NCBI GenBank assembly: GCA_013423385.1 | Contig: BLZA01000030.1 | Location: 434,001 to 498,000 of the forward strand | DNA length: 64,000 nucleotides | Source of the DNA: Naganishia liquefaciens | Taxonomy: Eukaryota > Basidiomycota > Tremellomycetes > Filobasidiales > Filobasidiaceae | Direction: 5' to 3' | In this document: positions 1 to 12,500 of the stretch, in pieces | Position numbering within the stretch: position 1 is the stretch's first letter | Layout: the number at the start of each line of letters is the position of its first letter | Position numbers and translations under genes: made by a program | Notes under the pieces: model-generated | Seen by the model: only the letters and a program-made list of their open reading frames with translations | Databases searched by the model: none | What the model was told of the DNA's origin: nothing

Positions 1-1220
1 ATCATGATGTCGAAGCTCATAGACAGAAGTCGTCGCGACATTCGAGCCTGATGGCAGTAACGCACTCACTCTCTGTACCTCGGAACTTCTCGAGGCATCA
101 AAAGAGCGCGTTACGCGTGAGTACTTCCGCCCGGTTCTGTGAGTGCGGAAGGCCCTTGAACGCAGTCAGTCAATGCCTTTTTTCTCCCTTGGACGACCGC
201 GATGGTTCTCGCTCAATCCAGTCTCCGTCCACTGTTTCTGAACTCACAACGCCCTCCTCTGGAAACCCGTCCCTCTTCTCAGCTATAGTCCTGCTCCGGA
301 ATTGGTTCATTCTCTGGTAGGAACTGTTCGGCAGCCAGAAGTTTCAGGTCCCGAGACCAATAAGCGCAAACCAATGGTACAATCACAAAGCCCCGCAATC
401 GACAGATGACCCTCAATCACCACCACAAAACTAGCCCTTCCGTAGCCGACCCCGGGGGACTTCATGGTTCGCTTGTAGTTTCGGTTCCTGATGGGTCTAG
501 CGCTTCTGGGAAAAGCTCTCAGCGCCCTTCAAGGTATGCGATATCAATGCATTCACTGGAAGCTCTAATCACTCGGTATGTCAACTCAGCAACGAGGTGG
601 GAGACGGTCAAAAACGAGACTCGGGCACATTCTGCTTTTAACCAGAATACAACTCTCTCGTCGTCTCTTGCCAAGTTGGCGTTTAGCTCTTGAAGCCTCT
701 ACTCACCAGTCACCACTCAAGGACGGAGGCCACTCCTCTCCAATTTGATTGGTTGATCCCGCTTTGCATCATCAGAGTCCTTGTACATCTAAGAGTAGGA
801 CTCCGTGATTCTAGAGTTGAAGGGGACCCAGAATCTGGCTTAGGAAGGCCCTGGCTCGAAACGCAACAGGCCGCATCGCGGATCTGACACCTCCCAAACT
901 GTTCCTTTAGCTTGTATGTGAGGGCGATGGCCAGATGGGCGTATATGAGACTGTTATGAATGTGCGAAGTAATTGCTCCCCTTCTGGGCCCCACAGTTCA
1001 GCGCGCAATGCAGAGATCATCTTCGCCAGAGGATGGTTGCGAGAAGTCAACCACATCTGATGGTCACAAAGTCCGCGCGGTCCTGGCAGAATGACCATCA
1101 TTATTATGCAAGGCTTCGAAGCTCTTCAGGGGTAACACTCTTTAGTTATAACGGAGACACCGTGTGCATTTATATCAACATGAAATACACGGTCCCGCCC
1201 GAAAATCGCCACAAGCAATC
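1..1220. other. Left edge, no secure gene
   Basis: Open frames on the + strand (51-320 and 406-693) are short and match no family I know. The 406-693 frame ends in a Ser/Asn-rich tail and could be the last exon of a + gene entering from the left. No upstream exon with a convincing splice site could be joined to it. From 694 to 1220 I see only the 3' flank of the Dbp6 gene. Confidence 0.3.
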
Positions 1221-4200
1221 TCATGCCTTGGCATAGGCGGCCTTCAGTCGCGACAGAGCGATCTGTTAGAGGATCGCTAGTCAGCAATCTACAACCGTTT
1301 GTGACACAAATACTCACATCGTAGCTCTCCCTCAAGCCGACCAGCTGGTCCTCCTTGATCTTGATCTTCTTAACTTGCTTCAGGTGGTTGGCGGTCGAGA
1401 GCATTTCCTTGAAATGTCGCGCCTGCAAACACGATGAGCTCGTTTGAACGGGACATGTATCTGGTGTCGCCCTACCTCTTGTTTCTCCACCAGTGTCCAT
1501 GCAGTACCCTCACGTCCCGCTCGCGCTGTTCGGCCGACACGATGCACATACTTGCGCATGTCCACTGGTGCATCGTAAGAGATGACATGTGTTACCGATG
1601 GCAGATCGATACCTCGTGCGATGAGATCGGAACAAATCAGACTGCAAGGCCAGATGAGCGTCACTTGCGCGAGGGTATCGACTCATCGCTCACAGATCGA
1701 CATCCCCCTTCTTGAAATCGGCAAGAAGCTTTGTACGCTCAGCCGTACTCAACTCTCCGGAATAGCCTTTCACCACCAATTTCTTCCTTCCGCCCATGTA
1801 TGCATCCTCGAAAAAGTTGATCAACTTCAGTAATCGTTCGGAAGAGTCCACTGATTTGGTAAAGCAGAGGGCTGATTGAATTCCGAAGCGGGAATCGTGC
1901 AGCAAGTACAACAAATTGAGGGGTTTGAACTCGGATGGCAGAATAACCATACGTTCCTAGGCAGCTATTTTTTAGCGAACGCGTCCTTTGCGAGCGAGTC
2001 CGCCGTACTCACCGTCAATGTCGAAGGCAAAGCAAATGAGTTTCCAGTGATATCCGCCGGCACCTCGTCCGCGCCTGCAACATCCGCTTCTCCGGCGCCA
2101 ACGATGAAATATCGTGGATTCCGCAGGTGTAGCGCCGCGATCTTGCTGGGATCGCGGGTCAGCGTTGCCGAGAAAAGCAGCTTTTGGCACTACAAGGGAA
2201 TAGAGCTTGAATAAATCCACGCATGCGGTACAAGTCACTCACATTACTGGATAGTGGCCGTGCGCCCTCCCATGTGGTCTTTTGTAGGCCCAGATCCTCA
2301 TACCAGGAAGCCGCCACTGCATCATGCCCCGTCATTGCTTGTGAGTTGCGTTCTGCTTCAACGGCCGGCACAAGATGGGATAGCACTTGGGCAAGCCAAT
2401 CCTGGAATGACTGATTAAGCAATCTGTCTGCTTCATCGATAATCTGAGCGAAGCCTGTGATGAGCGCCATGACACGTACAGCTGGGCAAAAACTCACCAG
2501 AAAGCGAAGATGCTGCAAACTGAAATTCCGTGTTCCGTGAAGGTGATCCATCAAACGACCTGGGGTCGCAATCAAGATATCGACCTTTGACGATCCACCG
2601 AGCAAACTGTCCCCAGAGGTGCATCAGCATTGCCATTAACGGCGAAGCCGCATCAACGCACGTGGATTTCAGGTCAGCCACGAGCATAGCCTGCTCCTGA
2701 GCGAATGAGTGTTGACCTGTGGCGGTGCCGATCTACGAAATCTGCTTTAGTCCGGCACAGTGGACCAGACACACTCTGACTGACCTTCAATCCTGTTCCT
2801 CGGCTCAAAGACTCCAGGGTTTCGCGAACCTGCATCACAAGATCCCTTGTCGGAAGAATAATCAGAGCTCTCAGCCGTGTCACAATACGTTTCGCCAGCA
2901 CCTAGAAAAAAAAGAGACAAAATCAGATGGCAGTTCTGATCCTTTGGCGCGCTGCCTACTTCTATCAGCGGAACGACATAGGATAGCGTCTTTCCCGAAC
3001 CCGTCGGAGCAGAAACAAGGTAGTCATGCAGGAATTCGTCTGGATGGGGAACCAGCGGAAGACCGGCAAGCTCAGGTAAGAGAGCGGTTTGGACTGACAT
3101 TTGCATCAGTGACAAGCCAAATCAGATGATCTGCGAAGCTCACCGGCAAAAAATTCCTGGATGCCAGAATCCTGCAGCCTCTTCCGTATCCTCGTACCAA
3201 GCTTGTTCTTTTCGTCACCCGCTTTGCCGTCCTCTCTTCTACGTCGACGCTGTATCACCATGTCATCGATAGGCACACGTAGCTTCTGAGAGACACGCTC
3301 CGCGTCCTTGAGTGCGGCAGGCAGACCTTGCATGGACAGCATCTTCGAGGAGGGCTTTGCGGGACCTGACGGCAGCGGGAACGTAGGAATACCGGCCAAA
3401 TCGCGCTGCATCTCCATCTCCAGATCGTGGTCCAGTTGACGGTTCTCCGTTTCCGGGGAGGGCGTGCGGGCGTGTTCGGCGGTAGGCGATTGCGATCGAT
3501 GCCTAGTGGACTCTGCCTCATCGTTGGATTCGTCCTCTGACGGCGCCGGGGCTGCCTCTCTTTTCCGCTTGGAGGTAGATTGCTTATCTCCAGATTCGTC
3601 CAGTGCTCTCTTTTGAGCTAGATTGAGGCGAGGTCAGCAGCCGTGCGCGAGCGCTCTTGTATCTCCGAATGTCTCACCATTTGACGACTCTGGCAAGGCT
3701 GATGAAGCGATAGCAGAGAGCGCCTGCGTCGTCTTGAGCTCAACCAACTCCTTCTCCCTTGCTCTTCTCTCTTCTCTCTTGGCCTTCTTCTCGGCCTTGC
3801 GCTTCGCCCTCCTTGCTTCGATACTCTCCTCATCGGCGTCCTCGACTTCAGATGTCTGACCCTTTTCCTCTGCGGACTTGCTAATCTTGACATCTTGTAT
3901 TTTTGCGGGGATATTCGTCTTGACAAAATTCGTGGTTTCTGCTGGATTTGTTGCAGCAGCTTGGGCCTTGTCTTCGGCGACTACTACTGAAGGATCCTTC
4001 TTCTTCGGCTGCGCGGCCTTTTGTGCCTTGAGGACTTTTTTCCGCTTGTCGAGCTTCTTCTTCAGGTATCTACGTTGAGCCTCTGTTTTGGTCTATCTCG
4101 CCACAAAATATCAGCTGAGGCGAAATTGAAGCTGGACCGAAGAGCTTTACCTTGGTCTTGGACTTTTTAACTGCCTGCGCTTGCGAGGACGCCGCCGAGA

Positions 4201-4309
4201 CGGCAGCAAGACGATCCGGATGTACCGCAAAAGCACTTGACCGCGGTTCTTGTGCTGATTGCGTAAAGTCGGTGTTCTCTGAGAATTTGACGTGCTTCGT
4301 CGTCGACAT
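1221..4309 (-). CDS. DBP6: DEAD-box RNA helicase, Dbp6/DDX51-like
   Basis: ATP-dependent RNA helicase expected in the nucleolus, acting in early 60S ribosomal subunit assembly. The N-terminal ~250 residues are a Lys/Glu/Ala-rich, charged extension typical of Dbp6. The core follows in order: motif I APTGSGKT, motif Ia with [10 protein letters not shown], the [10 protein letters not shown] box, motif II as DEAD within IIDEADRLL, then the C-terminal RecA lobe with [23 protein letters not shown] and the [10 protein letters not shown] motif VI. Several short introns interrupt it. The last one joins RESYD to [13 protein letters not shown] and the stop at 1221-1223. The start at 4307-4309 is the first ATG of the charged extension. 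It is transcribed divergently from the Yippee gene. The family is clear; Dbp6 rather than another nucleolar DEAD protein is inferred from the wording of the core and C-terminus. Confidence 0.9.
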
Positions 4310-4905
4310 GATGGCTGCGGCGTGTTCCTAGCGGTCCGGAACCCCTCTGAGCGTACAAGTAACCTAGGTACCCGAATCGCTATACCTCTCCTACACCGAA
4401 CGACAGCCCAATTTTGTGGACTTGTGTGCACCAAAAAGTAAACAAGCCGGCCGCCGCCGCCTTGCGCTCACGGATGCAGATCTCGTGCTGATATTACGCA
4501 AGCTGTCGCTGTTATCACGTCCGTGCCGGGACGGTGATCCCTAGGTGTTTCACAGCATCGGAACAGTCGCCGACCCTAGTCACCGACCTGACAGAGATGC
4601 AGCCGATCAGCAGATCGTTGGTGAAAGAAGATTGCCCGTATCGCTGCTCGTGACAGGGCCACTACGTCCTTTCGTAATCAGCTCATTCTTCCCTGTTTCT
4701 TCCCCTTGACCGTGCCTTCTTCCATCGGCAAGAATCGACATCGCCATCGCGAGATATCCGTCGTTTCGCCACACCCAAGAGTACAGACATCGGCTTCCCG
4801 TATATCAGTCATCACAGTAGGACAAGGACCGTATCCTTGGCAGACCTCGGCATCCCCCACCGAAAGTCATAAGGTGTTCAAGTGCCAATCATTCGGCGAA
4901 GCGTG
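4310..4905. promoter_or_regulatory. Divergent intergenic region DBP6/Yippee
   Basis: About 600 bp separate the two head-to-head start codons, so both promoters should lie here. I see no clear TATA box and no coding sequence with a homologue. Pyrimidine-rich tracts precede the Yippee start. Confidence 0.4.
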
Positions 4906-5404
4906 ATGCCGCAACGCCATCGAGTCTATCTGGCAGGAGGAAAGGTTTACGGCTGCAGAAAATGCAAGACCCATTTTGCAGTGAACGAGCATATTGGCAG
5001 CAAGGTAATCAGCAAGATTCCTTGATGCTTACGGCGTTCGCTCACCACGATTCGTGTGATAGGCATTCAACGGTCAACATGGCAAGGCATATCTTTTCAA
5101 CTTGGTGTAAGTGAATGCGTCTGCCCGACATTGACAACACGCTAAGAGTCAGTATCACAGCGTGAACGTGAAGTATGGCGAGCCACACGAAAGACAGATG
5201 ACGACAGGAAGGCACGTTGTCCGAGATATGTATTGCGGCAAATGCGGTGTCTGCGTAGGCTGGAAATACGTGAGTCTTGCCCCAGAGAATGGATTGCGTC
5301 CGTCGCTCACTCCGCGTTTGCAGGATCGGGCATACGACCTCGAACAGAGATACAAGGAAGGACGATGGATTCTCGAAATCAACCAATGCACCAGCGTCGA
5401 GTAG
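4906..5404 (+). CDS. Yippee family zinc-binding protein
   Basis: Small conserved zinc-binding protein of the Yippee/Mis18/cereblon fold. The molecular role of this family in fungi is not settled. Four exons give about 108 residues, the usual Yippee length. The first zinc CxxC pair is in YGCRKCKTHFA, followed by GKAYLFNLVVNV, the GRHVVRDMYCGKCG segment with the second CxxC pair, and VGWKY. The C-terminus contains YKEGRWILE, all hallmark Yippee segments. Introns lie at 5005-5062, 5107-5160 and 5270-5323. The middle one splits a Val codon, restoring LVVNV. The start ATG opens directly on the conserved N-terminus. It converges on the NDUFS8 gene. Confidence 0.93.
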
Positions 5405-5947
5405 ACCGACAACATCCCGAAGTACGATTTTCCATCTTACATGTCCCGTAACAAATCATGAGTCCTGTGTATAACAACGCTGCCAGCGACAAACAACCGC
5501 CACCTTTGTATCGATTTCCAAGCACTTTTTGTATTGCCTCCGATTCGTGTATACTCCGGATTCGCCCTTCAGCCACCTGACTTCCAGTAACCCAAATTTG
5601 TACCTGACCGCCACGACAGCTCTTCTGGGTTTCGAACGCTTCATATCTCTGTAAATGTACTCGATTGTGATAACGGACTCATGGATATCTCGATGATTTT
5701 GAACGACATGCAGATAGGTATTCCTTCCGATCGTGCTTGAATGACACTCGCAGAGTAGCTGCCTCCGACCACAGTGCGATCTGTCGGCGATGCAACTCAA
5801 GGTTTTTTTCTAGCCTGTGAATCTCACGACAAGCGGAACAAGAGTATCTTGTCTTGGTCATTAATCGATAGGAAGTGGTTGCTGAGAACCTAATGACAGC
5901 TAAGATGGGTACACAGAGCTGATGCTATGGCTACATGGCGAACGATA
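5405..5947. other. Convergent 3' region, Yippee/NDUFS8
   Basis: About 540 bp between two converging stop codons. Open frames here are short and carry no recognisable domain. I read it as the two 3' UTRs plus a spacer. Confidence 0.4.
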
Positions 5948-7012
5948 TTAACGGTAGAACTGTAAAGGTACATATTGTCAGCGCGGAGAGCGCAGTCACA
6001 TCCCGAAAAGGTTACTTACGTGGTCGGCGTGCAAGTTGGCAGCGATCTCAGCTTCGGCAACATCTCCGTTGGCCAACAATTTCTCTAAATAGCAGGGACG
6101 GGGTAAGCAATTACTACTCGGCTGTAAGTCAGGACAGCGTACCCTTGTTGTATAGCAATTCCTCTCTTGTCTCGGTAGCGTATTCAATGTTCTGTGTCTC
6201 GACAATGGCGTCGACGGGGCAAGCTTCCTGGCAGAAACCACAGTAGATACACTGCAGAACGCGATGCGGCCGTTCAGTACGGGGTGTCAGACAGCGACCT
6301 AGCGGTACCCACCTTGGTCATGTCCAAGTCGTATCGAATGGTCTTCCTGCTTCCATCGTCTCGGGCCTCCGACTCGATGGTAATGGCTTGAGCAGGACAG
6401 ATGGCTTCACAAAGCTTGCATGCTGCACAGATGAAGATCGGTATCAGTGGATTGTCGATTCCGGTCGGCATGTATACGCACCAATACACCTCTCTTCACC
6501 GTTCGGATATCTTCGAAGGGCATGTTCACCACGGAAACGCGGGGACAAGGGTCCCTTTTCGAATGGGTACATGATAGTGTACGGCGGTCGGAAGAACTGC
6601 TCCAAGACTATCCACATGCCTGTTAAACCGATACCGGTGAGTCTTTGTGAGAGCAACCGATGCATATGCACTAACCTCGCAGGATTTCCGTGAAGAAGAA
6701 CAGCTGTGCGGCCTTGTCCAATGCGCTCGGCCCCTTGCTGTAATCCTCATATTGAATTCCGCCCGCAGATCCTGAGTTCTCCACCGTGCTGTTAGCCGTC
6801 TGCGACGGGTTTGGTGTCTTGACGGGTCCACTCTGCAATCGATCCGGTGACGTCGTAGGCTGAGCGAAGCGACGGAAGGGACTGAAGGAGATCGAGCGGG
6901 CAAGTTGCAGCGTTGGCGATGCAACACGTGCGGATGTCGAAGCCCGCAAAACCGAGGTGCTTTGTGCCGGCAGACGGCTGAGCAAAAGCTTTCGTCCAAG
7001 TGTTGTCGCCAT
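5948..7012 (-). CDS. NDUFS8: NADH:ubiquinone oxidoreductase 23 kDa iron-sulfur subunit
   Basis: Core subunit of mitochondrial complex I (TYKY / Nuo21.3c) that carries clusters N6a and N6b and passes electrons towards ubiquinone. The N-terminus is Arg/Ser/Ala-rich without acidic residues, as in a mitochondrial presequence. The mature part shows the [20 protein letters not shown] segment, then two complete 4Fe-4S motifs, [12 protein letters not shown] and [12 protein letters not shown]. It ends NLHADHFYR, close to the family's usual ADYLYR end. A short intron inside the first cysteine motif splits the Ala codon. The last intron separates HADH from FYR. The start is the ATG at 7010-7012, directly followed by the presequence. 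Complex I is present in this fungus, unlike in Saccharomyces. Confidence 0.95.
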
Positions 7013-7621
7013 TCTTTCTGTATAATCTGTCAAGCGTCAAGGCCGTTCAGGGTTTCGGCGGTATGATTGCTGTCAAGACAGAATCGAGCGATTTCGCCAT
7101 CTACCGCGAGCTGCGATCGCTCACGATCTGATTTGGCTCGACGACGATTGGTCTCGCGCGAACGCTGGCGGCGGCCTTAGTCCCGCGCCGCGATTCTTTT
7201 TGGTCGCGTTTCAGTTGTAGATTGGCGCGAAAGGCTCTCTTCCATTCAATTCTCGCATCGCGATATGAATGGTGGACCATCCGCAAGCCCAAATGACAGC
7301 CTTCGAATGAGTCCTTAATGATGGTTTCTCTTTCGGACAGACTCTGTACAATAAGTCTTGAAAACTTGCGAAGTCGAGCTGACGCGCACCGTACTTGGTT
7401 TCTGGGGAGCTTTTAGCATGGTGGCATTGCCATTCATGGTCCAGACCGGCCCCAAATGATCAGACTATGTTTTCATCTCGACCTCACGAAACGACCCCGA
7501 TAGCGAGAGCATTTTGCGCGGCCTCAGAAACTCGTCCGAAATGACATATCGAGTTGAACTGCAATCGACACCCGATGTCGGATGGATAGAAGGCGACCGT
7601 ATGCATCGTCTCTAAACCTGA
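7013..7621. promoter_or_regulatory. NDUFS8 upstream region
   Basis: About 600 bp between the NDUFS8 start and the end of the citrate carrier gene, both on the - strand. It should hold the NDUFS8 promoter and the carrier's terminator. No recognisable coding sequence and no clear TATA box. Confidence 0.35.
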
Positions 7622-9066
7622 TTACACCAAACTGGCCATCACTGGGTATGCAGCCTCATAAACGGTAAAGACGATCCCTCCGCTCATCTGAAGCGAAGAC
7701 ATTAGCGTGATCGTTCCCGTTTGCCGCCCCATGGCCTGAGCGACTCACAATCAATCGCGCCAGTCGCGGCGTCGTTCCTTTCCAGAAACGCGTCACACCT
7801 TCTTCGCTGAAGATCCGGTATGCGCAATGAGCAGAGTTGCGATACTGGGACCGTGCTTCCAGGGATTGCATTCTCGTTTTGATCACGCTGTGCAAGCGCA
7901 CGTCAGAGAGATATCATATTGGCTGAAGGGCAACTTACTCGAGAGGCATGGTTGAATCTTGACACATCGCGGTGTAGAGCTTGAGTCTAATGATCGCATC
8001 TGTACTATCGCGTGCACTTACAGACTGTGATAATTCCGGCGATGGCTCCGATGCCAAAGGTAACAGTGCTTGGCAACTGCTGGGATGGCCCTGCTGAACC
8101 TTGAACGGCTTGCTTCAAAGCCGAGTACGATGTGAAACGGACGGCAGAATTTGCGCCTTGTCGCATCATCTGTGTCCCCTTTTTCAGTCTGGGAATCACA
8201 GTGAACGAAGACTATACTCACGACAGGTAGCAGTCCCCGGTAGATGCCGCCAATGCCTTCCTCCTTTACAATCTGGGCACTACCGTGAATTAGACCACGG
8301 TAGCGAGGCTGAGGACGCCTTGAATCCTCAATCAATTTGGTTCTGGCAGGGGAAGAGTCAGCCCTTATGAAGTTCCATTGCCGACAAACCACCCAACTGA
8401 CTTGATAGTCTCCGACGGAGTGACAGCAAAAACGGCTTCAGTCATTCCTGCTCCCAACCCAGCTAAAATGCACAACTGACATGAGCGGCAAGTCTTTGAG
8501 GACACAACCGTACCCACCAACAAGACTCCTCGGGGCGCTGAGTTTACCCTATGCAGCGTTTGAATGAGCCCATGCGGCCAAAACCACACTGTCAAAACGG
8601 CTACTCACGTCGGTATCGGTCAACATGCTTTTGTATTGGTCGTAACTTAGGAACCTCACACCCGCCTTGACCGCATTCCCGACGACAAGCGCCGTGCATC
8701 CGGCATACAACCCGCGAATACCTTTGCTTGCGACCGTTTCTCTGATGATACCGATGGGTCCGAGAGGCTGCAAAAACCGGACGAAGCCTGTTAGCCAGCG
8801 TCGTTTCTGGATGGAGCGCCTTGACCAACTTTGACGGCGGCGCCATTCGAGCCTGCAGCATTTTTGACACCAAACTGCAACTGTGTCTTTGCGTACTCCG
8901 TGGGGTAAGTGACGAATCCCTCAATAGCTCCTGCTGTTGCTCCGGCAAGAAGCGATGCCAGCGGCTTCTCCTTTTGTTTGACCTTTGAAGCTGCCCCAGA
9001 CGGCTTGGAAACATTCGGCGGAGGCAGAGGACCCGATGTAGTGGTTGACGAGACAGCGCTTGCCAT
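7622..9066 (-). CDS. CTP1: Mitochondrial tricarboxylate (citrate) carrier
   Basis: Inner-membrane carrier of the SLC25A1 group that exchanges citrate or isocitrate for malate or another tricarboxylate. It supplies cytosolic citrate for acetyl-CoA. All three carrier repeats are visible through their PxxxxK signatures: YPTEYAKT in repeat 1, TPSETIKT in repeat 2 and MPLDVIKT in repeat 3. GIRGLYAGCTALVVGNAVKA and GIGGIYRGLLPT are typical CTP segments. A ~35-residue Ser/Pro/Lys-rich N-terminus precedes repeat 1. The final exon encodes MSGGIVFTVYEAAYP and ends at a TAA at 7622-7624. At least seven short introns are present. It is head-to-head with SMC6. Confidence 0.93.
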
Positions 9067-9550
9067 TTTCGATGAGATTCTGGACGCTGGAATTGAACTT
9101 TCCGAGGGCTACGACGGCGGTACGGGATCTGACGATGCTACTGATGTCCGCAGTTCAAAAAAGTGTCCAAGATGGCACTTGTGATTAAAGATGTGCCACA
9201 GACCGCTGACCCAGTCAAATGAAGCAGCACACGATCTTTCCCACACGACCAGGTCGACGATTCCGAGCAGTTTCAAGTCGACATGGGATCGGCGCACCCG
9301 AATGCTGGCCGAAGCCCGAAAGTACGAAAGCGACGCTAGTCGCGTGCAGCGAGAACGCGTTTGATTGATGCGCGTCTAGATATCTCGATAGGAGCTTCAC
9401 ATGAAGATAATCTTCTTGCGTCTCTCCCTCGTACAGTGACCGCATCAGGGGATCCGCAACCCCGCATTGGTCCTTCTCACTCTCGGGCGTGTCAAGCCTG
9501 CTTACCCCGTCCGCCAGGGGGAGCTTACTGCACTGCTCGGAGAATGCAAA
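9067..9550. promoter_or_regulatory. Bidirectional promoter region CTP1/SMC6
   Basis: 484 bp separate the two divergent start codons, so both genes must take their promoters from here. I see no TATA box. The SMC6 reading frame stays open upstream of its ATG, but that stretch lacks SMC6 similarity and I do not include it. Confidence 0.4.
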
Positions 9551-12500
9551 ATGGCCAAACGAAGAATCGACGAAGATGAAGATGAGGAGGAAGAGAGTGA
9601 GCTGTATGACGATGAAGAGGACGAACCAACGCAGAGGAAACGGGCAAAGACCGGAGCACCACCGGGCTATGAAGACCTTGTGGCAATGGACGCTGAGCAA
9701 GAAGCAGAGACTGCCAAACTGGCCAAGAGGATGAAGACTGGAGCCGCAGGCGCAACACAGGGCGGATTGATTCGTTCCGTCTACCTCGAAAACTTTCTGT
9801 GTCACAGCCGCCTCTCCTTCACGTTTGGACCACAGATGAATTTCATCATCGGACACAACGGGAGTGGCAAATCGGCAGTGTTGACCGCTCTCGTTGTCGT
9901 GCTCGGCGGAAAGTCAGCCAGCACCGGTCGAGCCAACGGTGTCAAGGATTTTGTGAAATCTGGAACCGACAGAGCTCTCGTTCGGGTGACCCTTCGAAAC
10001 GATGGTGTAGATCCTTTCAAGTATGAAGAGTATGGTGATAGCATCGACATAGAGCGATCAATCACCAAGGAAGGTCAGACGCAGTACAAGATCAAGGGGC
10101 GTCTAGGTCAAAAGGCTGTAACCGCCAGGCAAGCACGGGTCACGCTTGGACAGCTCCTGGATCATTTTGATATTCAAGTCGACAATCCCATGACGGTCCT
10201 GAATCAAGACCAATCGCGGCATTTCCTGGCGAATGCCGACGAGGGCAAGAAGTATGGCGTAAGTCCGCCGCCAACCTGCCAAAATGGGCGAGAAACTGAT
10301 CCATCTAAACGGTCGCAGCTCTTCATGGAGGGTACACAACTGAAACAGCTCAAAACCGCCTATGATGAAATGGAGCGACTGTTGAAGCAGATGCACGAGA
10401 ATATTAACACGGTCGACAGCAATCTTCCCGCTTTAAGGGACGAGTCGATCAAATGGTCGAAGGAACTCAAGAGCATGAGTAACGCCACGGCCATGAAGGA
10501 TCGAGTTCTTGTTATCAGAAAAGATCTCGCATGGGCTTACCCTATTCAAAAGCAAGGCGTAAGTCGGCTTGTGTGACTTGTACGACCGGAGTCGCAATCG
10601 TGACTTTGGTTTACTTCTCAATAGGAGATTCAAGTGGTAGAGGCGGAAAAGGCTAAGCTGGAGGAAAAGCTCGATGCGACGCAAAAGAAACTTGATACCG
10701 CCGAGGTGAGCGCTGAATTCGACGAAGGCGTACTCTTGCTAACACTGAGCTATGATTCTAGAACAAGGTCGCAGAGCATCGAAATGTCAGCTCCACCGAG
10801 GAAGAGGAGAGAACCAAGATTCTTGCCGAGATTGAGGATTTCAACCAGAGTATCGTCGAGCTGGACCAGAATTTCAGGGATGCGCAGAAGAAGATTCGGG
10901 ATACCGACGTAAGGAGGCAAGCGGTTCTGCTGGCGGTAACAGAGAATTGACAGTCTTCCTCAGAACAACCTGCGAGACCTGAAAGACAAGATCCGTCGCA
11001 ACCAGGATCTGATCTCCGGTATGGAAAAGGCTCATGCAGAGGAGCAGAAGAGAAACGGTCAAGACGAGCTTCAGAAACGACGACAGGATGCGATGGACAA
11101 GAAGGCAGAAGCTCAAAGAATGCTGGACAGGATCGAACGGGAAATTCCGATCACAGAGGCGGCCCTCAAGAACATCTATGACGAGAGAGCGCGATTGCAG
11201 CAGCAAATCGAAGAGGCTTCGAACAATCGTCAAGCTGCGCAATCGCACTTTCAGCAATTACAGAGCCATCTGAATGCCCTGCAACAGCGACAAGGCAGCG
11301 GCGATCCTTTGGCGGCGTTCGGCCGAAACCTGAGGCAAGTGTACGCCGCTATCGACAGGGCCCAGTGGGCGCATTCCAAGCCTATAGGCCCTCTGGGAAT
11401 GCACGTCAGCATCGATCCCAAAGATGCCCCGTATCAAAAGATTTTGGACACATTGCTTGCGAACTCGTTGGCGTCCTGGGCGGTCCGAGATAGTCGAGAC
11501 AAACGTACCCTACTCAACATTTTCCAACAATGCATAAGAAACGGAACGTGAGTGTCTTAGGAATCCAGTCTGCTCGCAAGCTGGCAGCTAATAGCTCGCT
11601 TTTCATAAACTTGTAGAACTTTCTACAACAACGGTCGAGAGACGAAGTCTCCGCCTACAATCATTGAGCATGCAGGGGAATTATTCGACTTCGCCAATGG
11701 TGATTACCGGCATATGCATCCGACCGTACTTTCCAAGCTAGATGTAAGTGTCGATGTCCCGTTCCCCGATGACATCGTTCTGATGTGACATATCCGCAAA
11801 CAAGATCGACGATGAGCAAGTTATCCGTCTTCTCGTCAACTCCAACAACGTCGAGAGTATCTTTTGCGCCCGGACACGTCGCGAGGCGGATGACGTTGCC
11901 AAGAGCTTTCATCGCCCTGGAAGGACTGTACAAGTATGGGCAGCAGACTTGTTCAGAGTGAACAGCACGAGGTAGGGAGCTTCTACTTACGTAACTTTAA
12001 TGGCTGAATTGGTCTTCCCACAGAACTGGAGGTTTGCAATCCACGGTTATCAATCCTACTACCGGGATGTCGGTGCTGAGCAAAGATATAGCATCAGAAA
12101 TCAAGTGAGTATACTGCGTTAGCTTATGTCTAGTCTGACAAGACATTCCAAAGCGCACTGCAGCAGAATCTTGTCGAAGCAGACGCAACATTCCGCAACC
12201 GATCACAGGAATATGACGACAAACGACAAGGCTTGGCCGCCTTGGAAGCGCGATATCGCCAGACTGAGGTATCCACTTCGACGAGGACAAGCGTCTGAAA
12301 GCAATGTGCTAATCGCGTCGATCCCCCAGGCTCAGCTGAAGAAACTAAAAAACGGCCAGACCCTCGCGGAAAAGCAGATCAGCAAATTCGAGCAGGAGCT
12401 CGAAAAGGCGGTGCCTGCCGACATGTCCATGTTTGAAGAAGACATCGCGGTAAGCATCTCTTGAGGGTTGATGTGCGAGGCCTCATCCGATCGTCATAAT

